Source of the DNA: CBDULX01 sp965368175
GTDB lineage: Bacteria > Pseudomonadota > Gammaproteobacteria > SZUA-229
DNA: 17,084 nucleotides
Direction of reading: 5' to 3'
NCBI GenBank assembly: GCA_965368175.1
Contig: CBDULX010000042.1
Location: 1-17,084 of the forward strand
Shown one piece after another: positions 1 through 8,443 of the stretch. Within the stretch, counting starts at the first letter, position 1. Each line of letters begins with the position of its first letter. The position numbers and the translations under genes are program-made. A model generated the notes under the pieces. That model was not told the DNA's origin, ran no database searches, and worked only from the letters and a program-made list of their open reading frames with translations.

Positions 1-996
1 TGGATCCGGTGATACCGCATAATCAAACACATAATCGCCAATAAAAGTGTACTGGTCATAAGCAAATCGAACAAGCAGCTCCGCATCATTATCCAGCAGG
101 GTCTGGTATTTTAAATCCAGATAATCCCTGTTATCGGTAGTCTGGTTTCCTGGATCATTAAATTCCGAGCCATAGGAAGCCGTTGGAACAATTTTTTCAC
201 GACTGGAGTGGACAAAATTAAGACTGAAATCTTCATAGCTGTATTGCAAAAATAACTGCTCACTCTGATCACCATCCGCATCTTCAGCAATACCGTTATT
301 GGTGGTGGAATCATCAAATTCCGGATAATACAGGGATGTATCTCCGTCACTGGTGTAATAAGTAGCGGACACCAGCACCTCGGCACCACTACTGAAGCGT
401 TCGCCATATTGCACACTGGTTTCCCAGGTTCCCTGACTGCCAAGGCTGGCACTGATTTCCGTGGTTTGCAGATCACGTCCTGATTTGGTAATTATATTGA
501 TAACACCAAAAAAGGCGTTACTGCCATAAAGAGAAGAATTGGGCCCTCTGACGACCTCGATACGCTCAATCAAATCCACATTAATCGGCATGGCATGGTC
601 GATAAAAGCCGAGTTATAAATATTGTCACCCGCATCATGGCCGTTGATGAGTAACTGAAAACGGGTATTATAATCACCCGGCAGACCAAAGCCCCGAATG
701 CCCAGATAGCCATAATTGCGATCATAGTTTATGTAAAATCCGGACAGGCTATTCAATATATCGGACAGGGTTCGATAACCATACAGGCTGATTTCACGAG
801 CGGTAACAATGCTCACCCAGGACGGTGCTTCGGTGACTTTCTGTTCATGCTTGGAGGCGGAATAGACAGAGGGGATGTCCTGAAATAACAGGGCATCTTC
901 ATTCAGTAATGCCAGGTCATCTTCAGTCTGAGCCGACACATTTGCGTTAACCCCTAAAAAGCAGATAAAACTCAACGCAGCCATGTACGTTTTCAC
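1..996 (-). CDS. TonB-dependent outer-membrane receptor, N-terminal part (runs off the window)
   Basis: This is an outer-membrane receptor that would import a ligand such as a siderophore, haem or cobalamin using TonB energy. The first 332 codons are present without a stop, and the beta-barrel end lies outside the window. Residues 1-22 form a signal peptide ending VSA before QT. Residues about 50-175 are a plug domain with the hallmark stretch RIEVVRGPNSSLYGSNAFFG (145-164), followed by GVINIIT. Barrel strands begin near 180. I chose the GTG start because a TAA lies directly before it in frame and an AGGGGA ribosome site sits 6 nt upstream. The ATG at 984 is the alternative. The plug start (DIPSVYSASK, 40-49) recalls receptors with a conserved IPxVxSASK element; no clear TonB box was seen. 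The ligand cannot be told from this part. Confidence 0.93.
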   Translation of the reverse strand, partial: MKTYMAALSFICFLGVNANVSAQTEDDLALLNEDALLFQDIPSVYSASKHEQKVTEAPSWVSIVTAREISLYGYRTLSDILNSLSGFYINYDRNYGYLGIRGFGLPGDYNTRFQLLINGHDAGDNIYNSAFIDHAMPINVDLIERIEVVRGPNSSLYGSNAFFGVINIITKSGRDLQTTEISASLGSQGTWETSVQYGERFSSGAEVLVSATYYTSDGDTSLYYPEFDDSTTNNGIAEDADGDQSEQLFLQYSYEDFSLNFVHSSREKIVPTASYGSEFNDPGNQTTDNRDYLDLKYQTLLDNDAELLVRFAYDQYTFIGDYVFDYAVSPDP

Positions 997-1024
997 TTAC
1001 ATTCCCCTGCAAATCGAATATTCA

Positions 1025-1043
1025 CAATGATCATTCTCATTAA
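1025..1043 (-). promoter_or_regulatory. Possible Fur box upstream of the TonB-dependent receptor
   Basis: Read toward the receptor gene, the core is TGAGAAT-G-ATCATTG. It matches the 7-1-7 Fur pattern TGATAAT-N-ATTATCA at 10 of 14 positions. It lies about 30-45 nt before the GTG start, where bound Fur could block transcription. Iron control of TonB-dependent receptors is common; here it is inferred from the site alone. No clear -35/-10 pair was recognised. Confidence 0.4.
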
Positions 1044-1129
1044 TAATCAAGTGTAGACCAGATAGAGGGTTTTGCCTGACATCGCCGCAGGCACTGGTTT
1101 TCAGGCTAATTGACAGGTAAAAACCTGGC

Positions 1130-2944
1130 CTAATCAGCGCTGATCCTGGCTCGTTCCTCCTGCTGTATTTTCCACAACTCGGCGTATAGTCCCTGCTGCT
1201 CCAGCAACTGGTTATGAGAGCCCTGCTCTACAATCCGGCCCTGTTGCATCACCAGAATCCGGTCAGCATCCACGATGGTCGACAATCGATGGGCAATCAC
1301 CAGGGTGGTATGAGCCTCAGCCACTTCACGCAAGGATGACAGAATGACCTGTTCGGAATGGGAATCCAGTGATGACGTCGCTTCATCAAAAATCAGTATG
1401 CGTGGATTTTTCAGTATCACCCGAGCTATGGCAACCCGCTGTTTCTCACCACCGGACAGTTTCAGGCCACGTTCACCCACAACGGTGTCGTAAGCTTCGG
1501 GCAGGCTTTCGATGAACTCATGAATATTGGCCAGCTGGGCCGCCCGTCGCACTTCACCTTCAGTGGCACCTGGACGAGCATACTGAATATTGTGAAAAAT
1601 CGTATCATTAAACAGTACCGTATCCTGAGGCACGATGCCAATATTTTGCCGCAGGCTCAGTTGACTGACATCACGCACATCCTGGCCATCGATTTGAATA
1701 CTGCCTCCGGTCACATCATAAAAACGGAACAGCAAACGGGCCAGAGTGGATTTCCCGGCACCGGATGGCCCCACTACCGCCAGCTTCTGACCACTGGGAA
1801 TTTCAAAGCTAATATCATGCAGTATCTGCCGTTGCGCATTGTAGGCAAAATTAACATGGTCGAATTTGACACTGGCGTCCTTAACCACCAGCTCAGATAC
1901 CCGGTCCGCATCCTGTATTTCAGGTGTGTTATCCAGCAGCTTGAACATTAAATCCATATCCGCAATAGCGTGTTTCATCGAACGATAAATAATGCCGAGA
2001 AAGCCCAGCGGAATGAACAACTGCAACATCATGGTATTGACCAGCACCAGGTCACCCAGGGTCATTTTGCCATCCAGTACACCCTGGGATGCCACCATCA
2101 TAATCAGGGTAACGCCAATAGCAATGATAGAGCCCTGGCCAAAATTTAATAACGCCATGGAGCTGGTGCTTTTTACCGCCGCATTTTCCCAGCCCTGCAG
2201 GGTTTTATTATAACGTTCCAGCTCATAGTCTTCATTGCTGAAATATTTCACCGTTTCGTAATTAATCAGTCCGTCCACAGCCTGGGCATTGGCCCTGGAA
2301 TCCAGTGCATTCATTTCATGACGAAAATGCATTCGCCATTCGGTGACTGCCATGGTATAGCCTAAATACACCGCCACCGTGCCAAAGGTAATCAGGGCAA
2401 TACGGTACTCATACTGGCTGAATAAAATAATCGCCACCAGAAAAAACTCGGTAATGGTCGGAATGATATTAAAAGTTAAATAATTTAATATAGAAGACAG
2501 ACTGCGAGCACCCCGATCCAGATCACGGGAAATACCTCCGGTGCGCCGCTCCAGATGAAAATTTAAAGACAGGTCATAAAGATGTTTAACCACCATAGTG
2601 GAAATATCACGCATGGCCCGGTAGCGCACTCGCGAAAATACTGCATCTCGTAATTCATTAAACAGGACATTAAACAGACGTAGCGCGCCATAACCCAGCA
2701 GCAAACCAACAGGTAAAGCTATGGCCAGTTGTTGTGGCTGTTTCAACATCAGTTCCAGATTATCGACAATTTCCTTCAACACCAGAGGTACACCGACGGT
2801 GGCCAGCTTGGCCAGCATCAGTGAAACCAGTGCGAATAACACTCGTCCCCGATAACCCCAGAGAAAAGGTAACATTCGCTTGATATTCTGTCGATCATTG
2901 CGCTCAGCATGGGGTGCTTCCGTGGGGCCGACGTGTATATACAT
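1130..2944 (-). CDS. Atm1/HMT1-type ABC exporter, fused permease and ATPase
   Basis: This is a 604-residue inner-membrane half-transporter that should work as a homodimer. It has a six-helix membrane domain (about 30-330) and an ATPase domain (about 358-590). Visible motifs are Walker A GPSGAGKST (392-400), Q-loop Q440, signature LSGGE (496-500), Walker B ILIFDE (516-521), D-loop SSLD and switch H552. The stretch NYETVKYFSNEDYE (228-241) and an NFGQ motif (267-270) are typical of the Atm1/HMT1 group. In that group the Asn and Gln of NxxQ contact glutathione. Known relatives export glutathione persulfide or glutathione-metal conjugates. The length is normal for the family. The start has little ribosome-site support; Met24 is an alternative. 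It is divergent from the RND operon and lies beside the iron-type receptor. Confidence 0.93.
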   Translation of the reverse strand: MYIHVGPTEAPHAERNDRQNIKRMLPFLWGYRGRVLFALVSLMLAKLATVGVPLVLKEIVDNLELMLKQPQQLAIALPVGLLLGYGALRLFNVLFNELRDAVFSRVRYRAMRDISTMVVKHLYDLSLNFHLERRTGGISRDLDRGARSLSSILNYLTFNIIPTITEFFLVAIILFSQYEYRIALITFGTVAVYLGYTMAVTEWRMHFRHEMNALDSRANAQAVDGLINYETVKYFSNEDYELERYNKTLQGWENAAVKSTSSMALLNFGQGSIIAIGVTLIMMVASQGVLDGKMTLGDLVLVNTMMLQLFIPLGFLGIIYRSMKHAIADMDLMFKLLDNTPEIQDADRVSELVVKDASVKFDHVNFAYNAQRQILHDISFEIPSGQKLAVVGPSGAGKSTLARLLFRFYDVTGGSIQIDGQDVRDVSQLSLRQNIGIVPQDTVLFNDTIFHNIQYARPGATEGEVRRAAQLANIHEFIESLPEAYDTVVGERGLKLSGGEKQRVAIARVILKNPRILIFDEATSSLDSHSEQVILSSLREVAEAHTTLVIAHRLSTIVDADRILVMQQGRIVEQGSHNQLLEQQGLYAELWKIQQEERARISAD

Positions 2945-2980
2945 TATATTTTTGAGTCGCGTGTGGTTAAATACCGCTAA

Positions 2981-3007
2981 AGTATAAATTCAAGTTGATC
3001 TTTTCAA
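2981..3007 (-). promoter_or_regulatory. Possible sigma70 promoter for the ABC exporter
   Basis: On the minus strand a -35-like TTGAAA (3002-3007) and a -10-like TATACT (2981-2986) are separated by 15 nt, which is shorter than ideal. The -10 box is 36 nt before the ABC start codon. No equally clear pair was found for the divergent RND operon. Confidence 0.28.
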
Positions 3008-3056
3008 CAGAGTTTATGGAATAATAGGCAAATCGAAATTGAGACGAAACGCATCT

Positions 3057-4091
3057 ATGTGTCGCCATCATAAATACAAAGCACTCGGGATAATCCTTAC
3101 TTTTTTTATTATTACAGCCTGCAGCGATAATCAGTCTGCTAAAAATGAGAAATCCCAACCGGCACATAAAGTATTAACCGTTGAAGTAATTCGTCAGCAG
3201 GTTAGCATTCAAAAAGTATTACCCGGCACACTCACCGCACAACGAAAAGTGCAGATATTCAACCAGGAAGAAGGCCTGTTAACCACTCTGCCTTTCTATG
3301 AAGGCGACCGGGTTTCCAAAGACAGCCTTCTCGCATCACTGGATGATGCCTTAATCACGTCCGAACTCAACAAAGCCACCGCCGCCCTCAAGCAGACCAG
3401 ACTGAATTTAGACCGGGTTAAAAACCTGTTACCCAGAAAACTGGCATCTGAAGATGAAGTGGCCAAGGCCAGAACCGCAGTGGATATTGCTCAGGCCGAA
3501 CTCAACCACCAGCAGACCCGACTCTCCTATACCCATATTCTTGCCCCGTTTGATGGAATTATCAGTGAACGCCTGGTGGAGCCCGGCGATGTGGTGCCTG
3601 TACACAGTCACCTGCTGAGCCTGATCGATACCAGCAGTTTGAAAGCCAGAGTCCATGTCTCGGAACTGCTGCTGCCGCTGATCAAAATGAACGATCCGGT
3701 CACCATTAAGATCGATGCCCTGGGTGATGCTACTTATACCGGCCGGGTGATCCGCAGCCACCCCACCATCGATGCCAACACCCGACGCGGTGTGATTGAA
3801 GTGGAACTGTCACCCGTACCTGAGAATGCCCTGCCCGGCCAGTTGTGCAGAATCAGCCTCAATACTCAGACAGCAGAACGCACGATGATTCCATTCGATG
3901 CAGTACGCCATGACAAGGACGGCGCCTATGTATTTCGAGTACTGAATAATAAAGCCATGAAAACCCCCATACGGACCGGTGTTCAAAATGACCAGATCAT
4001 CGAGGTGCTGGATGGCATCAATGTCGGTGACCGTATAGTCAGCCAGGGTTTCTTCGGCCTGAAGCATAACCAGGCAGTTAGTGAAAGTTGA
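3057..4091 (+). CDS. RND efflux periplasmic adaptor (membrane fusion) lipoprotein
   Basis: This adaptor would link the inner-membrane RND pump encoded next to it with an outer-membrane channel encoded elsewhere. From the ATG at 3057 it has 344 residues. A short hydrophobic leader ends in an ITAC lipobox, predicting a lipid-modified Cys22 with Ser at +2. Then come a first lipoyl half (about 60-95), a short alpha-hairpin (about 95-157), the second lipoyl half with LAPFDGIISERLVEPGD (162-178), a beta-barrel domain and a membrane-proximal domain. An in-frame TTG at 3039 would add six residues. I prefer the ATG because it gives a standard lipoprotein leader. Its TGA stop overlaps the RND start by one base, so the two are an operon. 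Substrate unknown. Confidence 0.92.
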   Translation: MCRHHKYKALGIILTFFIITACSDNQSAKNEKSQPAHKVLTVEVIRQQVSIQKVLPGTLTAQRKVQIFNQEEGLLTTLPFYEGDRVSKDSLLASLDDALITSELNKATAALKQTRLNLDRVKNLLPRKLASEDEVAKARTAVDIAQAELNHQQTRLSYTHILAPFDGIISERLVEPGDVVPVHSHLLSLIDTSSLKARVHVSELLLPLIKMNDPVTIKIDALGDATYTGRVIRSHPTIDANTRRGVIEVELSPVPENALPGQLCRISLNTQTAERTMIPFDAVRHDKDGAYVFRVLNNKAMKTPIRTGVQNDQIIEVLDGINVGDRIVSQGFFGLKHNQAVSES

Positions 4092-7000
4092 TGAAACGCC
4101 GATTCAGAAGTGGTGGCCTGGCCGCCTGGTCGATCAGACGTCCCATAGCTGTCAGCATGCTGGCTCTGACCGTTGTGGTACTCGGCCTGTTCTCCTTTGA
4201 ACGCCTGATCATCGATTTACTTCCGAAACTGATCTATCCGGAAATCAGGGTGCGTATCATGGACAGCGGTGTACCTGCCCGTATCATGGAAGACAAAATC
4301 ACTCGCCAACTTGAAGAACAGCTGGCCATCACCGAAGGCGCCATTGCGGTGCAGTCCGATACCTCGGAAGGCCGAAGTGCCGTCAGCCTCAGCTTCCCCT
4401 ATGGCATGGACATAGACATAGCTCTGCGGGAAGCCAGTACCCGACTGGACCGGGCCAAACGCTATTTACCCGACACCATCGACCCTGCCACCATTTACAA
4501 GCGCGACCCGGCACAGATTCCGGTGCTGGAGCTCAGCGTCAGTTCAAAAACCCGTGATCCGGTCGCTTTGCGCAGCTGGGTGGATTACGAGTTTGCCAAA
4601 TGGTTTCTGAATGTCGAAGGCGTGGCCGCGGCCGAAGTTGGCGGTGGACTGGTACGGGAAATTCAGATCATTGTGGATCAGGAAAAACTGGCCGCCACCG
4701 GTTTTGAGTTCAGCGAGCTCATCGATATTTTGCAACGGGAAAACATCGATGTCGCCAGCGGTACTCTGTACATGGAAAACCGCCAGCTCAGTACCCGCAC
4801 CCAGGGCCGATTTACCAATGCGGATGATCTGTCCAGCCTGCTACTGATTCCCAGCGGGGGGCGTAACATAGATGATGCGGTAAGACTGAGGGACATAGCC
4901 CGGGTGATCGATACCCATGAAGATGAGAAATTACGTATTCGCCTGAATGGCACACCGGGCATAAAACTATCCATCCAGAAACAGCCCCAGGCCAATACGG
5001 TGGCGGTAGTGGACCGAGTACTGGAAAAACTGGAATGGTTCAAAACCCAGAAACTGTTGCCAGCGGATATTATGGTTGAGAAGGTGGACGATCAGTCTAC
5101 CTATGTCCGATATTCATTGCGCAATGCCACTACCGCGGCTCTATCCGGAGCCCTGCTGGCGATGCTGGTGGTGTACCTGTTCCTGGGTGACCTCAGACGC
5201 ACACTGATCATATCCACCGCCATACCCCTGGCCATACTGGTTACCCTGTCCATTATGAATGTGTCGGGGCTGACTCTGAACATTATGTCTCTGGGCGGAC
5301 TGGCCCTGGGTATAGGCCTGCTGGTAGACAACACCATCGTGATGCTGGAAAACATCTCCCGCCATCAACAAACCGATGTCGACAAGGATGCTGCACAGTC
5401 CGCCATCGATGCTTCGGCTGAAGTCACCAGTGCCATTACTGCCTCCACCACCACTAATCTTGTAGCTGTCATCCCTTTCCTGTTTATTGGTGGGCTGGTT
5501 GGCTTATTGTTCAGCGAACTGATCATTACCCTGTCAGCGGCAATTATCGCCTCGTTACTGGTGGCTCTAACTCTGGTGCCGACACTGGGTGCTCGAATCA
5601 AACCCCAGACGGTTTCTAACCAGGGGTTTCAGCGCCTGTTAAAAATCCTGCAAAATACTTACAGCGGCGCGCTCAAAAAACTGATCAAACTGCCCTGGCC
5701 GTTGTTCATAATTCTGATTCCTCTGCTGATATACAGTTTCTACGCCCTCTACAATGCACGTCAGGATTTCTTCCCCACCATGGATGAAGGCCGAATTTCC
5801 GTGGGCATTACCGCAGAAGCCGGTACCCGGCTGGAACAACTGGACGAAGCCCTGGCCCAGCTGGAACAGTTGTTCATGGCCCAACCGGAAGTACAGTCCA
5901 CCTTTGTCATCTCCGGCGGTTCGGTATTTGGTCGCTCAGAATACGAGTCCAGCAATCGTGGCTCCATCAATCTGCAGTTAAAGCCCATGAGCGAACGCAA
6001 CATCAGCAGTAAAGCCTGGGTTAAAAAAGCACAGTCTCAGATCGAAAAACTATCGCTCGTCGGCTACAAAATCCAGATGCGAGTAAAAGGTGTACGCGGC
6101 GTGCATCTGGGCCATGGTGATGATGACATCAGCATACGGGTACAGGGACCAGACATAAACATCCTGACAGAAACCGGTGATCAGATCATCCAGCGCATCA
6201 AAGATATTCCCGGTATCACTAATCTGCAACACAGTTATGAAGAACAGATAGAAGAGATGGTACTCAATGTGGATCGTGAGCGAGCCGCTGATCTGGGCAT
6301 CCATGTCGATGACATCGGCAGAGCCCTGAGCATTGCCTTAAATGGCCTGGTAGTATCGGACTTCATCGACGGCGATCGTGAATACGACATACGTCTACGT
6401 CTGGACAAGCAGCTGACCCGTTCCAGCCAGGACATACAGAATATTATTGTAGCTGTGGACCAGGGCACCACCATTCGCCTGCGGGATGTGGCCAGCATAC
6501 AGATACTGCCCACACCCAGCACGATTAAACGGGACAGCCAGCGTCGTATCGTAGAAGTGTCCGGTTCACTGGCCGAAGGCGGCAATCTGCAACAGATAAT
6601 GCAACAGGCTTTCCAGCGCCTGCAATCGCTGGATTTACCGGAAGGTTACAGTCTTTATGATGGCGGTTCGCTGGATGCCATTCGAGAAAGCGAATCCACG
6701 GGCTATATCCTGATTGGGCTGGCCCTGTTCCTGGTGTTTGTGGTGATGGCGGTGCAGTATGAATCCCTGCGTAACCCGATTATTATTATCCTCTCCGTAC
6801 CCTTTGCCCTGATTGGAGTGACCCTGGGTGTCGAGCTGTTCCTCGAACAGCAGCTGACCATGCCGGCCAAAATCGGCATTATCATGCTGGCAGGTATCGT
6901 GGTGAATAACGCCATAGTGCTGGTTGAGCAAATCGAAATACTGCGTGAACAGGGTGTACAGAAACTGGAAGCGATAATCGAAGCCGCCCGTCTCAGATTG

Positions 7001-7192
7001 CGACCGATACTGATGACCAGCCTGACCACCGTGATGGGTATGTTACCACTGGCCATAGGTCTGGGTGAAGGCTCTGAAATGCTTCGACCCATGGCCATGG
7101 TTATCGTTTTCGGCCTGACTTTTTCCATGCTGGTATCGCTATTCCTTATCCCTCTGCTGTATCAGCTACTTCATAAGGATTCACAGGCTTGA
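4091..7192 (+). CDS. RND family efflux pump, inner-membrane permease
   Basis: This is a 1033-residue proton-driven exporter of the AcrB-like superfamily, close to the usual family length. It shows the two-fold design: TM1 (about 12-34), a large periplasmic porter loop, TM2-7 (about 340-550), a second loop, and TM8-12 (about 870-1025). The TM4 motif is GLLVDNTIVMLEN (409-421). It keeps the first Asp of the AcrB pair, but the second is Asn. TM10 reads GIVVNNAIVLVEQ, with Asn where AcrB has Lys940. Related RND subfamilies share both variants, so I do not read them as inactivation. The ATG overlaps the adaptor stop (TGATG), which implies translational coupling. A TTG one codon earlier is less likely. 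Drug, lipid or metabolite substrates are all possible. Confidence 0.94.
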   Translation: MKRRFRSGGLAAWSIRRPIAVSMLALTVVVLGLFSFERLIIDLLPKLIYPEIRVRIMDSGVPARIMEDKITRQLEEQLAITEGAIAVQSDTSEGRSAVSLSFPYGMDIDIALREASTRLDRAKRYLPDTIDPATIYKRDPAQIPVLELSVSSKTRDPVALRSWVDYEFAKWFLNVEGVAAAEVGGGLVREIQIIVDQEKLAATGFEFSELIDILQRENIDVASGTLYMENRQLSTRTQGRFTNADDLSSLLLIPSGGRNIDDAVRLRDIARVIDTHEDEKLRIRLNGTPGIKLSIQKQPQANTVAVVDRVLEKLEWFKTQKLLPADIMVEKVDDQSTYVRYSLRNATTAALSGALLAMLVVYLFLGDLRRTLIISTAIPLAILVTLSIMNVSGLTLNIMSLGGLALGIGLLVDNTIVMLENISRHQQTDVDKDAAQSAIDASAEVTSAITASTTTNLVAVIPFLFIGGLVGLLFSELIITLSAAIIASLLVALTLVPTLGARIKPQTVSNQGFQRLLKILQNTYSGALKKLIKLPWPLFIILIPLLIYSFYALYNARQDFFPTMDEGRISVGITAEAGTRLEQLDEALAQLEQLFMAQPEVQSTFVISGGSVFGRSEYESSNRGSINLQLKPMSERNISSKAWVKKAQSQIEKLSLVGYKIQMRVKGVRGVHLGHGDDDISIRVQGPDINILTETGDQIIQRIKDIPGITNLQHSYEEQIEEMVLNVDRERAADLGIHVDDIGRALSIALNGLVVSDFIDGDREYDIRLRLDKQLTRSSQDIQNIIVAVDQGTTIRLRDVASIQILPTPSTIKRDSQRRIVEVSGSLAEGGNLQQIMQQAFQRLQSLDLPEGYSLYDGGSLDAIRESESTGYILIGLALFLVFVVMAVQYESLRNPIIIILSVPFALIGVTLGVELFLEQQLTMPAKIGIIMLAGIVVNNAIVLVEQIEILREQGVQKLEAIIEAARLRLRPILMTSLTTVMGMLPLAIGLGEGSEMLRPMAMVIVFGLTFSMLVSLFLIPLLYQLLHKDSQA

Positions 7193-7926
7193 TCAACTGG
7201 CTAAAGCCGGATTTAAATCCACAACTTGAACCTGGTAATGTGGATATCTGGTTATTTCATCTAAATATTGCTGAACCCCGTATCAAGCAGCTTTACCCTT
7301 TGTTATCAGCCGAAGAAAAAGATCGTAGTGAGCGGCTGGTGAATTTCATCCATCGAAAACGCATGATAGCCGCCCATGGTTTTATGCGCACAGTGTTATC
7401 TCTTTATTTACAACAGCCGGCAGAGTCGCTGGAATTTACCCGCGAAAACAGAGGCAAACCCTCCCTGAAACAAGCCACTGATGAAACTGATATTCAGTTC
7501 AACCTCAGCCACTCCCACAATCTGGCCATTCTGGCTGTAGCCGACAGGCAGGCCCTGGGTATAGACATTGAATTTATGGACCGAAAACACGAATGGAAAA
7601 AAATCATCCATCGTTTTTTCACCGATAAAGAACAGGCTGCAATATTCAGCCTGCCGGAAGCACAACAGGAACATGCCTTTTACCAGGTATGGACGCGAAA
7701 AGAAGCTCATATGAAAGTCACCGGACTGGGTTTACATTTAGGACCTGGCCAGTTCACGGTTACTGTGCCACCACAGGCAGCAGCGTTTATCGAAAACCAT
7801 AAACAGCCGGATGATCGACAATGGTTTATGCAGGACTTAAGTTTGCCGGATACGTTTGATCAATATAGTGGGTGTTTGTCTTCTGATCAGCCGGTAACTC
7901 AACTGACGCAGTATTTGTTTTCTTAG
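7189..7926 (+). CDS. Sfp/AcpT-type 4'-phosphopantetheinyl transferase
   Basis: This cytoplasmic enzyme transfers phosphopantetheine from CoA to a serine of acyl- or peptidyl-carrier domains. The 245 residues match the Sfp type, with two half-domains: GKPSL at 89-93, FNLSHSHN at 104-111, the Mg-binding GIDIE at 124-128 (Asp126, Glu128), FFTDKE at 143-148, and WTRKEAHMK at 168-176 with the conserved Lys-Glu and Lys176. The start is TTG, overlapping the RND stop as TTGA, with an AAGGA ribosome site 9 nt upstream. This marks it as the third gene of the efflux operon. No carrier protein, NRPS, PKS or PUFA synthase gene is in the window, so its target is unknown. The operon context suggests that its product, or a linked metabolite, is exported by the pump; this is inference. 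Confidence 0.92.
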   Translation: MINWLKPDLNPQLEPGNVDIWLFHLNIAEPRIKQLYPLLSAEEKDRSERLVNFIHRKRMIAAHGFMRTVLSLYLQQPAESLEFTRENRGKPSLKQATDETDIQFNLSHSHNLAILAVADRQALGIDIEFMDRKHEWKKIIHRFFTDKEQAAIFSLPEAQQEHAFYQVWTRKEAHMKVTGLGLHLGPGQFTVTVPPQAAAFIENHKQPDDRQWFMQDLSLPDTFDQYSGCLSSDQPVTQLTQYLFS

Positions 7927-7946
7927 TTTTTTTAAATTAAAAAACT
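7925..7946 (+). terminator. AT-rich inverted repeat at the end of the efflux operon
   Basis: AGTTTTTT (7925-7932) and AAAAAACT (7939-7946) form a perfect 8-bp stem around a 6-nt loop, overlapping the stop codon of the transferase gene. It has little GC and no T-run after the second arm, so it is a weak terminator candidate at best. Confidence 0.22.
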
Positions 7947-8015
7947 TTGAAAAAGCACTGAGTTGTTTTGAAATATAGTATTAGTCGCTTTTAGCTTGAA
8001 CTGTTTTTAAGCATT

Positions 8016-8066
8016 GGTTTCGCCTCCTGGCGAGTCACTTCTTTGTCTCCAGCAAAGCTACCGCAT
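8016..8066. repeat. Degraded copy of a widespread hairpin-type intergenic repeat
   Basis: The stretch contains a small hairpin CGCC-TCCT-GGCG (8021-8032), then GAGTCACTT, and then CTTTG (8041-8045) paired with CAAAG (8053-8057) around 7 nt. The order resembles a repeat I know from many proteobacterial genomes, in which GGCGAGT(C/T)ACTTTCTTT is followed by the inverse AAAGAAAGTAAC. The second arm here is shortened. The assignment is from memory of the pattern, not a search. Confidence 0.4.
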
Positions 8067-8080
8067 CCTCGGCAACCGCT

Positions 8081-8246
8081 CGGTAATTGCTCCTGCATTA
8101 CTCTACCACCTATGTCCATTTAGGCGTCCTGCGTTGTTCTACTTAGGGCGTCCTGCCCTAATGCGGAACTAAGCCACATGGATGTGGTGAATGTCGATAT
8201 TGCAGGAGCAATTATCGACCACGAATTACAAAAGACGTAATTCGCT
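8081..8246. repeat. Palindromic intergenic repeat element
   Basis: Arms CGGTAATTGCTCCTGCA (8081-8097) and TGCAGGAGCAATTATCG (8201-8217) are inverse complements with one mismatch in 17. Between them are two near-identical direct copies, TTAGGCGTCCTGC (8120-8132) and TTAGGGCGTCCTGC (8143-8156). The second is part of a perfect 7-bp hairpin, TTAGGGC/GCCCTAA (8143-8161), near the centre of the element. The sequences just inside the arms also pair imperfectly. A perfect 8-bp hairpin, CGAATTAC/GTAATTCG (8222-8244), follows. This looks like a foldable MITE-like or REP-like repeat without coding capacity. Confidence 0.6.
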
Positions 8247-8443
8247 TAGACATTCTCGCAGAAAGCTTCCTCAAAATCACTCCCTCCTCAGCTTACTCCA
8301 GAGGGGATTGTCAAAAGCACGAGATTTAGATTTTCTCTCTTTAAGTTCCCGCAATAGCGGATCACAATTATTTCTATTGTATGAAAACTCTCTAATTAAT
8401 ACCGTTTAGTGCTTATAAACTCTCGCTTCAACTCCATTACAGA
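8247..8443. other. Non-coding stretch, no feature recognised
   Basis: This AT-rich remainder lies between the repeat element and the stop of the diguanylate cyclase gene. A 72-codon open frame (8191-8409) crosses into it but begins inside the repeat, has no recognisable motif and is probably not a gene. No terminator or promoter could be identified. Confidence 0.5.

Noticed and set aside
111..476. 121-codon minus-strand frame overlapping the receptor
   Set aside because: It is a shadow of the receptor frame, which is open over the whole region and carries the plug-domain motifs.
5046..5055. CCAGAAACTG as a DNA uptake or other signal word (also in rsmJ and, as part of a palindrome, in the phosphatase gene)
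   Set aside because: In the RND and rsmJ genes it encodes Gln-Lys-Leu with common codons. Three hits are not enough to claim a signal.
4091..7192. Loss of proton-relay residues (Asn at the AcrB Asp408 and Lys940 positions) as inactivation
   Set aside because: Related RND subfamilies carry the same LVDN and VVNN motifs, and the frame is full length.
8191..8409. 72-codon open frame on plus
   Set aside because: It starts inside the palindromic repeat and runs through AT-rich non-coding DNA, with no convincing ribosome site or domain.
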